From NCBI GenBank assembly GCA_023055355.1, contig JALJCS010000034.1, forward strand, positions 5,160,001 through 5,224,000: a stretch of DNA of 64,000 nucleotides, in the 5' to 3' direction. A program made the position numbers and the translations under genes. Shown here piece after piece: positions 63,871 to 64,000 of the stretch. Positions within the stretch are counted from its first letter, which is position 1; the number at the start of each line of letters is the position of its first letter. The DNA comes from Agelaius tricolor. Its lineage: Eukaryota > Chordata > Aves > Passeriformes > Icteridae. Under the pieces are notes generated by a model that was given only the letters and a program-made list of their open reading frames with translations, made no database searches and was not told where the DNA came from.

Positions 63871-64000
63871 CAGGAAATCAGATTCCTAAATACTCTGAAT
63901 CCAATGCCTGCTTTTATGCACAGCTTTTGGGAGGGAGCAGGGATGACGAGCACAAGCCGAGTTAGGAAAATGCAACACAAGTGTTTCAGAAACCCAGACT

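Larger units (their letters stand above)
53331..64000. other. Intergenic DNA upstream of ANKRD50
   Basis: About 10.7 kb with no supported protein-coding gene. It contains the GC-rich patch at 56.1 kb, the ATCC microsatellite at 56.8 kb, T-rich tracts near 54.2-54.5 kb, a CR1 tail at 61.7 kb and a candidate conserved element at 63.44-63.87 kb. A divergent non-coding transcript from the CpG island could run into this flank. Confidence 0.75.

Noticed and set aside
1..64000. CRISPR arrays, bacterial operons, tRNA or rRNA genes
   Set aside because: None seen. This is vertebrate nuclear DNA with spliced genes, CR1 elements and a CpG island. I recognised no tRNA A/B box pair with a cloverleaf by eye.

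Overview
This window is vertebrate nuclear DNA, most likely from a songbird or other neognath bird. It holds one intron-containing protein-coding gene, a single CpG-island promoter, large AT-rich non-coding tracts, several CR1 LINE fragments with the typical avian 3' end, and two LTR-like sequences that resemble families common in passerine genomes. The bird and passerine assignment is inferred from these repeats and from gene structure; it was not tested by a search.

The gene is ANKRD50, on the minus strand, spanning roughly 53.0 to 12.95 kb. The model has five exons. Exon 1 is non-coding and lies in the CpG island (donor at 52828|52827). Exon 2 (52040-50763) carries a long 5'UTR and the start codon at 51241. 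Exon 3 is 30712-30483. Exon 4 is a single huge exon, 21730-18186. A probable 3'UTR-only exon runs from 15951 to about 12955. The three coding pieces (479 + 230 + 3545 nt) join in phase to encode 1417 residues plus a stop, close to the roughly 1430 residues of the human protein. The protein has an N-terminal P-loop (STAND-like) NTPase module with Walker A in exon 2 and Walker B in exon 3, then a helical linker, about 19 ankyrin repeats, a Ser-rich low-complexity tail and a C-terminal ETPL that fits a class I PDZ ligand. The family is known as a partner of the SNX27-retromer-WASH endosomal recycling machinery.

Layout: 1-12.95 kb is intergenic DNA downstream of the gene, with AT-rich blocks that may be conserved non-coding elements, a 43-bp tandem duplication, CR1 pieces and an LTR-like unit at 8.1-8.4 kb. 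12.95-53.0 kb is the ANKRD50 transcription unit. Its 20-kb intron 2 holds an eroded CR1 with reverse-transcriptase remnants (33.4-33.9 kb) and further CR1 fragments. Intron 3 holds a probable solo LTR only 150 bp from exon 3. 53.3-64 kb is the upstream intergenic flank, with a tetranucleotide microsatellite and a GC-rich patch, and no gene that I can support.

No wholly new biological system is visible. The observations most worth checking are a linked pair of tiny uORFs packed directly against the ANKRD50 start codon, a sharply bounded CpG/GC-rich block inside the ankyrin exon, a 3'UTR intron that begins three bases after the stop codon, and the solo LTR beside exon 3.
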